IMG/VR virus record: IMGVR_UViG_3300008262_000142
Coordinates: 1-48,674 of that record
Source: a virus
Length of the DNA stretch: 48,674 nucleotides
Reading direction: 5' to 3' (one strand)
Under the pieces are notes generated by a model. It had not been told where the DNA came from, made no database searches, and saw only the letters and a program-made list of their open reading frames with translations. Both the position numbers and the translations under genes were made by a program. Every line of letters begins with the position of its first letter. The stretch's first letter is position 1. This document shows, in pieces, positions 11,875 through 19,909 of this stretch.

Positions 11875-12561
11875 ATTAATATTATAGATTTTGGTAACGG
11901 AATTAAGGGATATGAAAATTTTGTAACTGATGAGGAACTTGCTATAATTCAAGCTGCTTGCAGGGATGAAAATTTTTGGAAAGGCCCTAAAGGAAGAATA
12001 AATAATAATGAAGTTTGGGATGGTAATATAATAGATCTATCTTTTGAGCAACATGGAGAACTTCAAACGATTGTTCAAAATTTAAACTATAGACTTTTAG
12101 AAACAGTATGCGATGAAACTGTCAGACCATCCTTGGGACCTGGTAACATAATGAGGTTCAGGTCTTCTGATGCTGATAGATTAAAGCTAAATGTAGCTAT
12201 GCAGCTGCATCACGATAAGTTTAATCCTTGGTCTGTTTTAGGCGTAGTTATATATTTTAATGACGATTTTGAAGACGGAGAGATTGAGTATGTTGATCTA
12301 AATATAAAAATAAAGCCTAGGGCTGGAATGATGTTATGTCATCCAGCAGAACTAATACATTTTGTTAATAGAGTTACCAATGGAGATAGATACTTCACAA
12401 CAAACTATATAATGGAGCATTTTTACTGGGATAAGAGAAAGCAGCTTCCAGAAAAAGAATATAAGGCTATAATGCATAAGCATAGAACCCAAGACTATCC
12501 TCCAGTAGACGATGTTGCATTCAATGCAAATTTCAAAAAATCTAATGCTAGAATATTGTAG
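11875..12561 (+). CDS. 2-oxoglutarate/Fe(II)-dependent oxygenase, probable ATT start, 228 aa
   Basis: The frame is open from the stop of the previous gene and has no ATG, GTG or TTG before the TTG at 12133, yet the translation upstream is clearly protein (IIDFGNGIKGYENFVTDEE, a typical oxygenase N-terminus). AAGGAG at 11861-11866 is 8 bases before an ATT at 11875, the best start. The core has H112-x-D114, YFNDDFEDGEIEY, H162 and R172 (ten residues after the distal His, as in P4H enzymes). Starting at 12133 would remove a third of the protein but not the metal triad. The ATG may have mutated to ATT, or ATT is used as in infC. Confidence 0.75.
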   Translation: MNIIDFGNGIKGYENFVTDEELAIIQAACRDENFWKGPKGRINNNEVWDGNIIDLSFEQHGELQTIVQNLNYRLLETVCDETVRPSLGPGNIMRFRSSDADRLKLNVAMQLHHDKFNPWSVLGVVIYFNDDFEDGEIEYVDLNIKIKPRAGMMLCHPAELIHFVNRVTNGDRYFTTNYIMEHFYWDKRKQLPEKEYKAIMHKHRTQDYPPVDDVAFNANFKKSNARIL

Positions 12562-12576
12562 TTGACTAGGATATAT

Positions 12577-12714
12577 ATGAGAAAAAAATATTATTCTGCA
12601 GTATTGATTATATCTGCAATACTAGCTCCAGTATTTATATTTTTATACGAAGTTAAAAAAATGGGCGGGATTCGAGATATCTTTGATGTCGATGACGAAA
12701 ATGAGTCTATATAA
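12577..12714 (+). CDS. single-span membrane miniprotein, 45 aa
   Basis: MRKKYYSAVLIISAILAPVF continues as one membrane helix, followed by an acidic tail (DIFDVDDENESI). AGGA lies 5 bases before the ATG. The positive N-terminus predicts the acidic tail outside. The leader contains the repeat GTTGACTAGGAT also seen before 10604. Function unknown. Confidence 0.6.
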   Translation: MRKKYYSAVLIISAILAPVFIFLYEVKKMGGIRDIFDVDDENESI

Positions 12715-12958
12715 ACACTACCTTGATATATATACGTCCTATTGATAATACTTGGGACAATAAAGGATATCGTCGTAAAGGGACTTTTTGGCCCTCTCCC
12801 GCCCTTGGGTAGGCAAATAGCCTAGTAAAGGCTTAGAGAGCCTATAGAGGCTTTATAAGGGGTATTTCTATGTAAATGGATCGCATATGGATCTATATAT
12901 CCCAGTTGACTAGAATATGGTTCTTCTCGCCGACGCACTTTTTCGCACTATATGGCGA
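12715..12958. other. intergenic region between convergent genes
   Basis: No convincing gene. It holds two small hairpins in tandem (GCCTAGTAAAGGC and AGCCTATAGAGGCTTT, about 12813-12853), possibly terminating plus-strand transcription, a short AGGG...CCCT stem near 12780, and a third copy of GTTGACTAGAAT at 12905-12916 with no gene obviously following it. Confidence 0.5.
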
Positions 12959-13807
12959 TTAATGTTCTTTAAATTCTCCCATGAATTTGCTTGATAGCTC
13001 TGGTCCTTCTAATCCAGAAGCCTGATACTTTTTAATTAGCTCTGGAGTAAACTGTGGATTCTGCTTAAGCGGTGTCATCCAAACTCTTTGAAAATGTTCA
13101 AAGTCTCCATCATAAGCTTCTTTTATTTGTGCATTATATTCTGGGCTTTTGTAATTATAAAAAGTTCCTGGGTTATCTTCTGCCTTAAGAACAAAATTCG
13201 AAAATGCATAGCGAACTCCTTTAGTAACTTTTTCAACACCATGTGTATGAGGATCAAATGCACCATGTACAATTAAATCTCCTCTTTCTGGCTTAATGGT
13301 TAGTCTATTTTCTTCGCCTACTGCTTCATTTTTATTACCGTCTTTATCTATATTTGTGTAAAATATTTCTCCGCCTTCAAAGTCCCCAAAGTACGCTACT
13401 AGGCCATAATCTAGCTCGCAGCATGTTTTCCATACATCTACCTGAGATAATCTGTGACATTCTCCCTTGCCTGGTGAGTCGGAGTGAGTAAACATTCCTT
13501 GATTCATGTGCTCGCTTATAACAAGTACATTATTTTGAGGGTGTATAACATATTCTGGGTAAAGCATCTCACTTGCCTTTGCCCACAATTTATGTAGCCC
13601 CAAGATTGGTGGACTAAGCTTATCTGCATACCAGCTTATAAGCGTTTCTTCATATTTTTGGTCGTACTTATAGTCTCTTAATGCGTCCTCTACAATTTTG
13701 CACTCTTCGTCAGTATAAAACCCTTTAAAAACAAAAACCCCACTTGGTGTCCCGTAATTATCTGGGAAAAAAGAAACCTTTGTGCAATCTTCTCTGTCGT
13801 AAAACAT
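12959..13807 (-). CDS. 2-oxoglutarate/Fe(II)-dependent oxygenase, 282 aa
   Basis: Metal triad H108-x-D110 (FTHSDSPG) and H189 (PHTHGVEK) with R199 ten residues later for 2-oxoglutarate. The shared signature appears as AYFGDFEGGEIFY, with Gly-Asp in place of Asn-Asp-Asp. The C-terminal 60 residues form a tail of unknown role. It is the only oxygenase of the eight on the minus strand and is coupled by TAATG to the small gene upstream of it. The substrate is not known. Confidence 0.87.
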   Translation of the reverse strand: MFYDREDCTKVSFFPDNYGTPSGVFVFKGFYTDEECKIVEDALRDYKYDQKYEETLISWYADKLSPPILGLHKLWAKASEMLYPEYVIHPQNNVLVISEHMNQGMFTHSDSPGKGECHRLSQVDVWKTCCELDYGLVAYFGDFEGGEIFYTNIDKDGNKNEAVGEENRLTIKPERGDLIVHGAFDPHTHGVEKVTKGVRYAFSNFVLKAEDNPGTFYNYKSPEYNAQIKEAYDGDFEHFQRVWMTPLKQNPQFTPELIKKYQASGLEGPELSSKFMGEFKEH

Positions 13808-13941
13808 TATCTTTTACCAACCTTCTCAAGTAGTTTTTTAAAAATTGATTTTTTCTTTTTGTGAGCTTCGGCTTTACATGAGCTATCACAGTTGTGATTA
13901 AATTGTGGACTTGCCATCCACTTTGCAAAATGATGTGCCAT
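13807..13941 (-). CDS. basic Cys/His miniprotein, 44 aa
   Basis: MAHHFAKWMASPQFNHNCDS then SCKAEAHKKKKSIFKKLLEK: a CDSSC pair with flanking His, then a very basic helix. A TATAAT (13951-13956) ends 9 bases before this ATG, so the message has almost no leader. A longer frame to 14010 passes through a strong hairpin and the promoter and is rejected. Coupled to the oxygenase gene downstream. Confidence 0.55.
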   Translation of the reverse strand: MAHHFAKWMASPQFNHNCDSSCKAEAHKKKKSIFKKLLEKVGKR

Positions 13942-13962
13942 AGTAATTATATTATAGCATGC

Positions 13963-13994
13963 GTAAGCCCCTGGAGGCGGATCCAGGGGCTTAC
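13963..13994. terminator. 12-bp perfect hairpin
   Basis: GTAAGCCCCTGG and CCAGGGGCTTAC pair perfectly around an 8-base loop. It lies downstream of the minus-strand operon 14733-14074 and directly upstream of the -10 box for 13941, so it insulates the two. No T tract follows on either strand. Confidence 0.7.
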
Positions 13995-14073
13995 TTGCAT
14001 TTTCATGCATACGCCAGGATTAACTCAACCAGCGTAAATCTATATTACAATTATTGTTTTTAAAAAGCAATAC

Positions 14074-14256
14074 TTAAAACAGATTCTTTTCAAACAATTT
14101 TTCTACAACTCTAGAAAGCAGCATTGTAATCGAAGATCTATACTCAGAGTTTCTTTGCTCTGCTTCCTGCTCAGAAATCCCACTAGAAACCATTGCCTCT
14201 TTGTTGGCAATTTCAAATTCATTTATCATAAATAATAATAACTGTTCTTTATTCAT
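14074..14256 (-). CDS. hypothetical helical protein, 60 aa
   Basis: MNKEQLLLFMINEFEIANKE and the rest predict two helices with a polar surface. It overlaps the upstream gene by 8 bases and lies at the end of a four-gene minus-strand operon. No family recognised. Confidence 0.65.
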   Translation of the reverse strand: MNKEQLLLFMINEFEIANKEAMVSSGISEQEAEQRNSEYRSSITMLLSRVVEKLFEKNLF

Positions 14257-14461
14257 TGTCTTCTCCTGGATTAAAAGACGGAACTGGACCTAATAGGTAT
14301 CCCGCCTCGTGGTACTCAATCATTTTTTCTACGTCTTTTCTGTCAGCTACCTTACTTGCAATTAAGCTAAGAAGATCATATATTCTGTGCAGCATTATGT
14401 AATTAACCATGGGCAAATTGTCCTCTAGGTTATTTTGCTGGATCTGAGGGTCTTCCTGCAT
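14249..14461 (-). CDS. hypothetical helical protein, 70 aa
   Basis: After a polar N-terminus, MVNYIMLHRIYDLLSLIASK is a likely amphipathic helix. The C-terminus is acidic and Pro/Gly-rich. It overlaps neighbours on both sides (32 and 8 bases). Function unknown. Confidence 0.65.
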   Translation of the reverse strand: MQEDPQIQQNNLEDNLPMVNYIMLHRIYDLLSLIASKVADRKDVEKMIEYHEAGYLLGPVPSFNPGEDNE

Positions 14462-14537
14462 CTGTCCACCAAATTTCTCTCCCCATATTATCTGTTATAG
14501 AAATTATGGATGACTCAAATTCACTTTGTTTGTTCAT
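14430..14537 (-). CDS. short peptide, 35 aa
   Basis: MNKQSEFESSIISITDNMGR then EIWWTDAGRPSDPAK. It overlaps the upstream gene by 17 bases and the downstream gene by 32. No clear ribosome site is isolated because the upstream coding region covers it. Plausible by tight operon packing, but unproven. Confidence 0.4.
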   Translation of the reverse strand: MNKQSEFESSIISITDNMGREIWWTDAGRPSDPAK

Positions 14538-14733
14538 CGACTAATCTTACTATATCGTCATACTTTTGTAAACCAACCGTGTTCTTATATTTACACTCTA
14601 GGCAATAAAGATATATCTCAGACTCCCCATCCCCATTACAAAGTAGAAGACCTTGATCCTGTGGGCATATTAGCTTTGGGACAAGGCCTTCTATTGAAAG
14701 TTTTATATAAGTAGACACATATTGTATCTTCAT
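14521..14733 (-). CDS. zinc-ribbon-like protein, 70 aa
   Basis: Contains LICPQDQGLLLC and YCLECKYKN: four Cys in a ribbon-like spacing, with a strand-rich N-terminus (MKIQYVSTYIKLSIEG). GAAAGGA lies about ten bases before the ATG. First gene of the operon running to 14074, 13 bp after the lysozyme gene. Confidence 0.7.
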   Translation of the reverse strand: MKIQYVSTYIKLSIEGLVPKLICPQDQGLLLCNGDGESEIYLYCLECKYKNTVGLQKYDDIVRLVDEQTK

Positions 14734-14745
14734 TATATATCCTTT

Positions 14746-15294
14746 CTAGTTATTAGGAAATTTTAAATAAAATTCCATTGCTCTTGGGGTTAAACCCTTC
14801 CAAGCAGACCAATCACTTCCGCCATTGGTCATGTAATACGCTATCTCTGCATTTTTAGTTGGGTCAAACAACGACTCATTTGACTTCAAGTTAAATTTTT
14901 CTTTACGATCTACGCCGAGATTACCCAACATGTTGATCTGAAAAATTCCGTAAGAACTGTCTCCAGTTGCTCTGTTACCATTGTAAGCTAATGGTCGTCC
15001 ATTGGACTCCCGCTTTGCAATGGCCCAAGCCGTTCTAAGGGCTTTTCCTTCAAATCCTACTGTAGACAACAGTTCTATTAGTTCTGAGTCCGTAAGCATT
15101 TCTGAAGGCTTATAAACAGTATTGCTGTACTTTTCTAAGGTTTCTTTCTTAAGTTGTACTTCTGTCTTTGGTTTTACTATTTCTGCTTGAGCTAGTGCAA
15201 CAGTATTGCTGTTTGAAAACAAAAACATTGTTGCTACTGCAATTGCTGTCCAGTGATGAACAACACTACTCAAACTTTCTTTTATATTCTCCAT
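14746..15294 (-). CDS. transglycosylase SLT-type lysozyme with N-terminal signal/anchor, 182 aa
   Basis: Residues about 84-182 form a soluble-lytic-transglycosylase-like domain: AIAKRESNGRP with catalytic Glu96, then GDSSYGIFQIN, the standard SLT/goose-lysozyme core, and AEIAYYMTNGG. Residues 14-37 are hydrophobic and end ALAQA, a good signal-peptidase site or membrane anchor, so it acts on peptidoglycan outside the membrane. The start at 15294 is chosen because AAAGGAGG is 8 bases upstream; the ATG two codons earlier is too close. Probably the phage endolysin or a virion-independent cell-wall hydrolase. Confidence 0.87.
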   Translation of the reverse strand: MENIKESLSSVVHHWTAIAVATMFLFSNSNTVALAQAEIVKPKTEVQLKKETLEKYSNTVYKPSEMLTDSELIELLSTVGFEGKALRTAWAIAKRESNGRPLAYNGNRATGDSSYGIFQINMLGNLGVDRKEKFNLKSNESLFDPTKNAEIAYYMTNGGSDWSAWKGLTPRAMEFYLKFPNN

Positions 15295-15327
15295 TGGCAT
15301 TTCCTCCTTTAGAGATAGCGAAGTATA

Positions 15328-15357
15328 ATCATACCATTCCAACAAAGAACATGTCAA
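15328..15357 (-). promoter_or_regulatory. sigma-70-type promoter for the lysozyme operon
   Basis: TTGACA (15352-15357), 18 bp, TATGAT (15328-15333), a standard spacing unlike the early modules. It overlaps back-to-back with the divergent promoter of nrdJ. Confidence 0.65.
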
Positions 15358-15370
15358 ATGGTTTTTACTA

Positions 15371-15398
15371 TTGACATAGAATATCTAAATAGTATACT
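15371..15398 (+). promoter_or_regulatory. sigma-70-type promoter for nrdJ
   Basis: TTGACA (15371-15376), 16 bp, TATACT (15393-15398). The 200-bp leader that follows holds two G runs (15405-15419), a long AT-alternating stretch, and a 12-codon frame (15577-15615) overlapping the nrdJ start. I see no cobalamin-riboswitch consensus. Confidence 0.65.
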
Positions 15399-15598
15399 TC
15401 CAATAGGGGGGTCGGGGGGTCAGCAAATCAACATAAATCAACATATATTATATATATGTATATATAGAGTATTATATATTATAGTTAACTAAAAAACAAT
15501 AATAATTTTTAACTATCTTTTCTTTTATAAAAAAGTTTGATACACTTAGACTTCACTTAAAAATTAATCAATCCGTATGGCGGAAGAAAAGGCGACAA

Positions 15599-17533
15599 AT
15601 GAAAAATACTATTGAAAATCCTTATGAAAACTTTATTGCACTATCAAGATATGCTAAATGGGTAGAAGCAGAAGGACGTAGAGAAACATGGGGAGAAACA
15701 GTAGATAGATATTTTTCTTTCATGACCAATCACTTAAAAGAAAACCATAATTACATTCCAAATGAGAAGCTTGTTGCGGAATTAAAAGAGTTTGTATTTG
15801 AACGAAATGTTATGCCGTCAATGAGATCTGTAATGACTTCTGGCGCAGCACTTGAAAGAGATAATGTAGCAGGATACAATTGTGCTTTTTTGCCAGTCGA
15901 TTCACCTAGATCATTTGATGAAACAATGTATGTACTTATGTGCGGAACTGGTGTAGGATTCTCAGTTGAGTACAAGTATATTAATAAACTTCCTGCCGTC
16001 CCAGAAAAACTAGAGAAGTCAGACACTATTATTGTTGTTGAAGATTCAAAGCAAGGATGGGCAAAAGCTTATCGTGAACTATTGGCACTTCTTTGGACAG
16101 GACACATTCCAGCAATAGATGTAACTAAAGTTAGACCTGCTGGTGCAAGATTAAAGACAATGGGTGGAAGATCTTCTGGTCCTCAGCCGCTAGTCAATCT
16201 TTTTGATTTTACTATTGCTAAGTTTAAAAATGCAGCAGGTAGAAATCTTAAGCCAATTGAATGTCATGATATCATGTGTAAGATTGGTGAAGTAGTAGTT
16301 GTTGGTGGAGTAAGAAGATCTGCAATGATTTCACTATCAAACATTAATGATATTGAAATGGCTCAGGCAAAGGCTGGTAATTGGTGGGAAGGTAATACAC
16401 AACGAGCATTATCTAATAACTCAGTTGCATATTCAAGAAAGCCAGAAATGGAACAGTTTATTGCAGAGTGGAAATCTCTTTACGATTCAAAGTCTGGTGA
16501 ACGTGGTATTTACAACGTAGCCGCAGCTCAAGCTCAGGCAGCTAAGTTTGGTCGTAGAGATCCAGAGATTCATTATGGGACTAACCCATGCTCTGAGATT
16601 ATTTTAAGGCCTTATCAGTTTTGTAATCTTTCAGAAGTAGTATTGCGTGAGAAAGACACCAAAGAAGATATTGCAAACAAAGTAAGGCTTGCAACAATAC
16701 TTGGAACCTGGCAGTCAACTCTTACAGACTTTAAGTACCTAAGAAAAATATGGAAAGATAACACAGAAGAAGAGAGACTTCTTGGTGTTTCTTTGACAGG
16801 ACAATTTGGACATAAATTTATGTCTGGTAAGCAAGATATAGTTGCTTTAGAATCTTACTTAATGTCTTTAAGAGAGTATGCTCGTGAAACTAATAAAGAA
16901 GAGGCTGGGAAAATTGGGATTCCTGAGTCTGCAGCTATTACATGTGTAAAGCCTTCTGGAACAGTATCTCAATTGGTCGGGGTATCTTCAGGAATGCATC
17001 CATGGCATTCACCATATTATATTCGCACAGTTCGTGGTTCAAAAGGAGATCCAATTTCTGTTTTCCTAAAAGAAGTTGGAATACCAGTAGAAGATGATGT
17101 AATGAAGCCTAATGAAACATATGTATTTTCATTCCCAGTAAAAGCACCAGAAGGTGCAATTGTTAGAAATGATTTAACTGCAATTGACCACTTAAATATT
17201 TGGCTTGTTTATCAAAGAGCTTGGTGTGAGCATAAGCCTTCTATTACTGTTTCAGTGAAAGAAGAAGAATGGATGGAAGTAGGAGCTTGGGTATACAAGA
17301 ATTTTGATGAAGTATCTGGAATTTCTTTCCTGCCACACTCAGAGCATACATATAAGCAAGCACCTTATCAAGAAATTTCAAAAGAAGAATATGAAGAGCT
17401 TTTATCTAAAATGCCAAAGAATATTAGGTGGGAAGATCTCTCTTTTTATGAAACAGAAGATGGAACTTCAACAAACGCCACTTTGGCTTGCAGTTCAGAC
17501 GGAAATTGCGAACTTGTAGATATATCTGCCTAG
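15599..17533 (+). CDS. nrdJ: adenosylcobalamin-dependent (class II) ribonucleotide reductase, 644 aa
   Basis: It converts ribonucleotides to deoxyribonucleotides for phage DNA synthesis, using B12 to make the thiyl radical. Visible landmarks: C95 (GYNCAFLP) and C342 (FCNLSEV) as the reducing pair, N329-P-C331-S-E333 (NPCSEI) as the radical site, and the C-terminal ACSSDGNCELVDISA with C631/C637 for re-reduction. PSGTVSQLVGVSSGMHPWHS is the conserved phosphate-binding loop. It resembles the monomeric RTPR type known from lactobacilli and many actinophages. The start has a weak AAGG; a regulated leader is likely. B12 must come from the host. Confidence 0.95.
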   Translation: MKNTIENPYENFIALSRYAKWVEAEGRRETWGETVDRYFSFMTNHLKENHNYIPNEKLVAELKEFVFERNVMPSMRSVMTSGAALERDNVAGYNCAFLPVDSPRSFDETMYVLMCGTGVGFSVEYKYINKLPAVPEKLEKSDTIIVVEDSKQGWAKAYRELLALLWTGHIPAIDVTKVRPAGARLKTMGGRSSGPQPLVNLFDFTIAKFKNAAGRNLKPIECHDIMCKIGEVVVVGGVRRSAMISLSNINDIEMAQAKAGNWWEGNTQRALSNNSVAYSRKPEMEQFIAEWKSLYDSKSGERGIYNVAAAQAQAAKFGRRDPEIHYGTNPCSEIILRPYQFCNLSEVVLREKDTKEDIANKVRLATILGTWQSTLTDFKYLRKIWKDNTEEERLLGVSLTGQFGHKFMSGKQDIVALESYLMSLREYARETNKEEAGKIGIPESAAITCVKPSGTVSQLVGVSSGMHPWHSPYYIRTVRGSKGDPISVFLKEVGIPVEDDVMKPNETYVFSFPVKAPEGAIVRNDLTAIDHLNIWLVYQRAWCEHKPSITVSVKEEEWMEVGAWVYKNFDEVSGISFLPHSEHTYKQAPYQEISKEEYEELLSKMPKNIRWEDLSFYETEDGTSTNATLACSSDGNCELVDISA

Positions 17534-17599
17534 TGGTAGAATTAAGTATTGGGTAAAACCAAAATTCATGGGCAACACCGCCCAAATGGAGATGATAAT

Positions 17600-17842
17600 A
17601 TGGCTATCAAAAATTTTGATAAAGCTGATTTAAATAAAGACGGGAAAGTAACTATGCAAGAACAGATTTTATCTGCACTAGGATCATACGGAAGAGCGTT
17701 TTTAGCAGCAGCAATGGCTCTATACATGACTGGAAATACAGATCCAAAAGATTTAGTTGCCGCTGGATTTGCAGCAATTGCTCCAGTAATCTTGAAGGCA
17801 TTGTCGCCTAGCGACCACAGCTTTGGATTTAAGTCTAAGTAA
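17600..17842 (+). CDS. EF-hand membrane protein, possible holin, 80 aa
   Basis: Residues 10-21 (DLNKDGKVTMQE) fit the 12-residue EF-hand calcium loop with D10, N12, D14 and E21 in place. They are followed by a hydrophobic stretch (YGRAFLAAAMALYMTG) and a second one (LVAAGFAAIAPVILKAL), so two membrane helices are likely, as in small holins. GGAGATGATAAT precedes the chosen ATG; a start 17 codons earlier is possible. Placement after nrdJ and before the tail genes does not decide function. Calcium binding and holin activity are both inferences. Confidence 0.65.
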   Translation: MAIKNFDKADLNKDGKVTMQEQILSALGSYGRAFLAAAMALYMTGNTDPKDLVAAGFAAIAPVILKALSPSDHSFGFKSK

Positions 17843-17858
17843 TTATTAGTCGATTAGG

Positions 17859-17891
17859 AATGCCCTTATGCTAAAATAGTGTAAGGGCATT
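17859..17891 (+). terminator. 10-bp hairpin with a -10-like loop
   Basis: AATGCCCTTA and TAAGGGCATT pair perfectly around a 13-base loop and are followed by TCTCTTT. It follows the possible holin gene and precedes the fibre block. The loop holds TAAAAT, so the segment may also promote transcription of 17911. Confidence 0.65.
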
Positions 17892-17910
17892 TCTCTTTAG
17901 GGGTAAAAAA

Positions 17911-18255
17911 ATGGCAGCGCAAAAAAATTTTCAAGTAGACGAAAATACCACATTTACGTTTGAGGTTCAATACCTAGACGAAGATAACTCTCCTATACAA
18001 TTAAATCATCACACAGCTAAAATGCAAGTAAGAGATACCCAGGGTGGCAAAAAACTTGCATTTACTTTGACAGATCAAGATGGAATTACAATAACACCTT
18101 CACTTGGAAAATTGTCTATATCTGTATCCTCAGAAAGAACAAAAAAACTTTTTTATCCAAAATCAGCTTATGACCTTGTTTTAATTGATCCAAGTGTAAA
18201 TATAACAAGACTTTTAGAGGGATACTTGACATTGAATAGGGCGGTAACACTATAA
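17911..18255 (+). CDS. tail/baseplate-associated beta-rich protein, 114 aa
   Basis: Begins MAAQKNFQVDENTTFTFEVQ; the pattern of strands with SAYDLVLIDP near the end is like small BppU/Ig-like baseplate proteins that precede tail-fibre genes. It starts the fibre block and overlaps the next gene by TAATG. The detailed role is unknown. Confidence 0.6.
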   Translation: MAAQKNFQVDENTTFTFEVQYLDEDNSPIQLNHHTAKMQVRDTQGGKKLAFTLTDQDGITITPSLGKLSISVSSERTKKLFYPKSAYDLVLIDPSVNITRLLEGYLTLNRAVTL

Positions 18256-18692
18256 TGGCAACCCGCCTCATAGTAACAGAAAATAATCCATTAGTAGTTG
18301 TAAGAGCATCTGGCTCTCCTGGAAGAACAATAATTAGCGGAGAAGGAAATCCAGCCAATTCATTAGGTTCTCCAGGGGACTTTTATTTTGATACATTAAC
18401 TACAAGATTTTGGGGACCTAAGTCTTTAGCCTCAGACTCTTGGGATATAGAAAACAGCTTTGTGTTAGACAAGCAAGTGTCCTATATGTATTCTTGGGAA
18501 ATGAGCCAAATTACTGGTCCAGTAAATGGAATATATTCTGTCTCTATAACTCATAATTTGCAATTTCACCCTAACGTATCAGTTAAGTCTAGTTCTGGAG
18601 ACTTGTTAGAAACTGGAATAGACTATAATAGTATTAACCAAATAACATTGACAATGGCCCAGCCATTTTCGGGGACAGCATACCTGTCCTAA
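18255..18692 (+). CDS. minor structural/fibre-associated protein, 145 aa
   Basis: N-terminal strand (ATRLIVTENNPLVVVRASG), a fibre-type segment GDFYFDTLTTRFWGPK that recurs in many phage fibre proteins, and a C-terminal beta domain. SITHNLQFHPNVSV resembles the TITHNLGTTDVTV end of the 18708 gene, suggesting a shared C-terminal trimer tip. Coupled to the preceding gene. Confidence 0.65.
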   Translation: MATRLIVTENNPLVVVRASGSPGRTIISGEGNPANSLGSPGDFYFDTLTTRFWGPKSLASDSWDIENSFVLDKQVSYMYSWEMSQITGPVNGIYSVSITHNLQFHPNVSVKSSSGDLLETGIDYNSINQITLTMAQPFSGTAYLS

Positions 18693-18707
18693 AAAGGAGA
18701 TAAAAAG

Positions 18708-19907
18708 ATGGCAAGAAAATTTTTAGTTAGCGTTGATTTAAATAAAAATGAATTACTCAATGCTAGAATTCAAAACTTAGGAACTGCTCCATCGAGTCCA
18801 GTATCTGGTCAAGTTTATTATGATACATCTAATAACACAATGTATTACTACAATGGACTTACCTCTCCTAACGGTCCATGGATGCCAATGGCTGCATCTT
18901 CAGAAGCAATACAAGACATAATTAGTAGCTCATTACAAGGTGGAACAGGCTTAACTTCAACATATTCAGATTCAACTGGCGTAACAACTTTAGATTTAGA
19001 TGATACTGCAGTAAGTTCTGGATCTTATGGATCACAGACAAAAATACCTACATTTACAGTAGACCAGCAAGGTAGACTTACTGCTGCTGGAGAAGTAGAT
19101 GTTGCAACAGAACTTTCAATTACTGGAGATATTGGAACAACATCAATTTCACTTCTTGAAGAAGGATTGACAGTAAGCGGCGGAGAAGGAATTGATGTAT
19201 CTGTAACAAACAATACAATTACAGTTTCAGCAGAAGATGCATCTACAACAAATAAAGGTGTTGCTTCATTTGCAGATGCAGACTTTAATGTAAATGCAGG
19301 CGTAGTATCTATAAAAGATATCGATTTAGACTCACAAACAACTGGAGATTATGTCGCTACAATTGTAGGAACAGAAAATCAAGTAGATGTATCTCCAAAC
19401 AGTGGACATAATGCTGCTGTAACCATTGGTTTACCAGACGATGTAGAAATTGTTGGTAACCTTCAGGTTGGCGGAAACTTAAATGTTATTGGAACTGTTA
19501 ATTCTGTAAATACAACACAGATTAATATAGAAGATAATAAAGTAAAGCTTAATAGCAATTTTACTGGAACTCCAACAACAGATGCTGGAATAACAGTAGA
19601 GCGTGGCACTGAAACAGATGTAGAAATTCTTTGGAATGAGACATCTGATAAATGGACGCTAACAAATAATGGTTCAAATTACCATGAAATTGCAAGAAAG
19701 TATGCACAGACTTTAGGTGCATCTTCTACATCTTACACAATCACACACAATTTAGGAACAACTGATGTAACAGTTCAGATATTTGAAGCAGCTGTTCCAT
19801 ATGCACAAGTTGAGGCAGATGTTCTTAGACCAAATGCTAATTCAGTAACAATCAACTTTGCGTCCGCTCCATCAGCTGGAGAATACAGAGTAGTTGTAGT
19901 AGGTTAA
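18708..19907 (+). CDS. tail fibre protein, 399 aa
   Basis: A beta-rich, Thr/Ser/Asn-rich fibre. Residues about 10-60 hold GQVYYDTSNNTMYYYNG, a common fibre attachment motif. Residues about 243-330 contain NLQVGGNLNVIGTVNSV, DNKVKLNSNFTG and WNETSDKWTLTNNG, a module also found in the 1003-aa fibre of this window and in many marine-phage structural proteins. The C-terminus is SYTITHNLGTTDVTV. It probably assembles as a trimer in the tail tip or fibre and takes part in adsorption. Confidence 0.75.
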   Translation: MARKFLVSVDLNKNELLNARIQNLGTAPSSPVSGQVYYDTSNNTMYYYNGLTSPNGPWMPMAASSEAIQDIISSSLQGGTGLTSTYSDSTGVTTLDLDDTAVSSGSYGSQTKIPTFTVDQQGRLTAAGEVDVATELSITGDIGTTSISLLEEGLTVSGGEGIDVSVTNNTITVSAEDASTTNKGVASFADADFNVNAGVVSIKDIDLDSQTTGDYVATIVGTENQVDVSPNSGHNAAVTIGLPDDVEIVGNLQVGGNLNVIGTVNSVNTTQINIEDNKVKLNSNFTGTPTTDAGITVERGTETDVEILWNETSDKWTLTNNGSNYHEIARKYAQTLGASSTSYTITHNLGTTDVTVQIFEAAVPYAQVEADVLRPNANSVTINFASAPSAGEYRVVVVG

Positions 19908-19909
19908 TC

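Noticed and set aside
12876-12962. 28-codon plus-strand frame
   Set aside because: No ribosome site at the right distance, unusual composition, and the region is intergenic between convergent genes.
15405-15419. G-quadruplex in the nrdJ leader
   Set aside because: Only two runs of six G residues are present, not the four runs needed within one strand.
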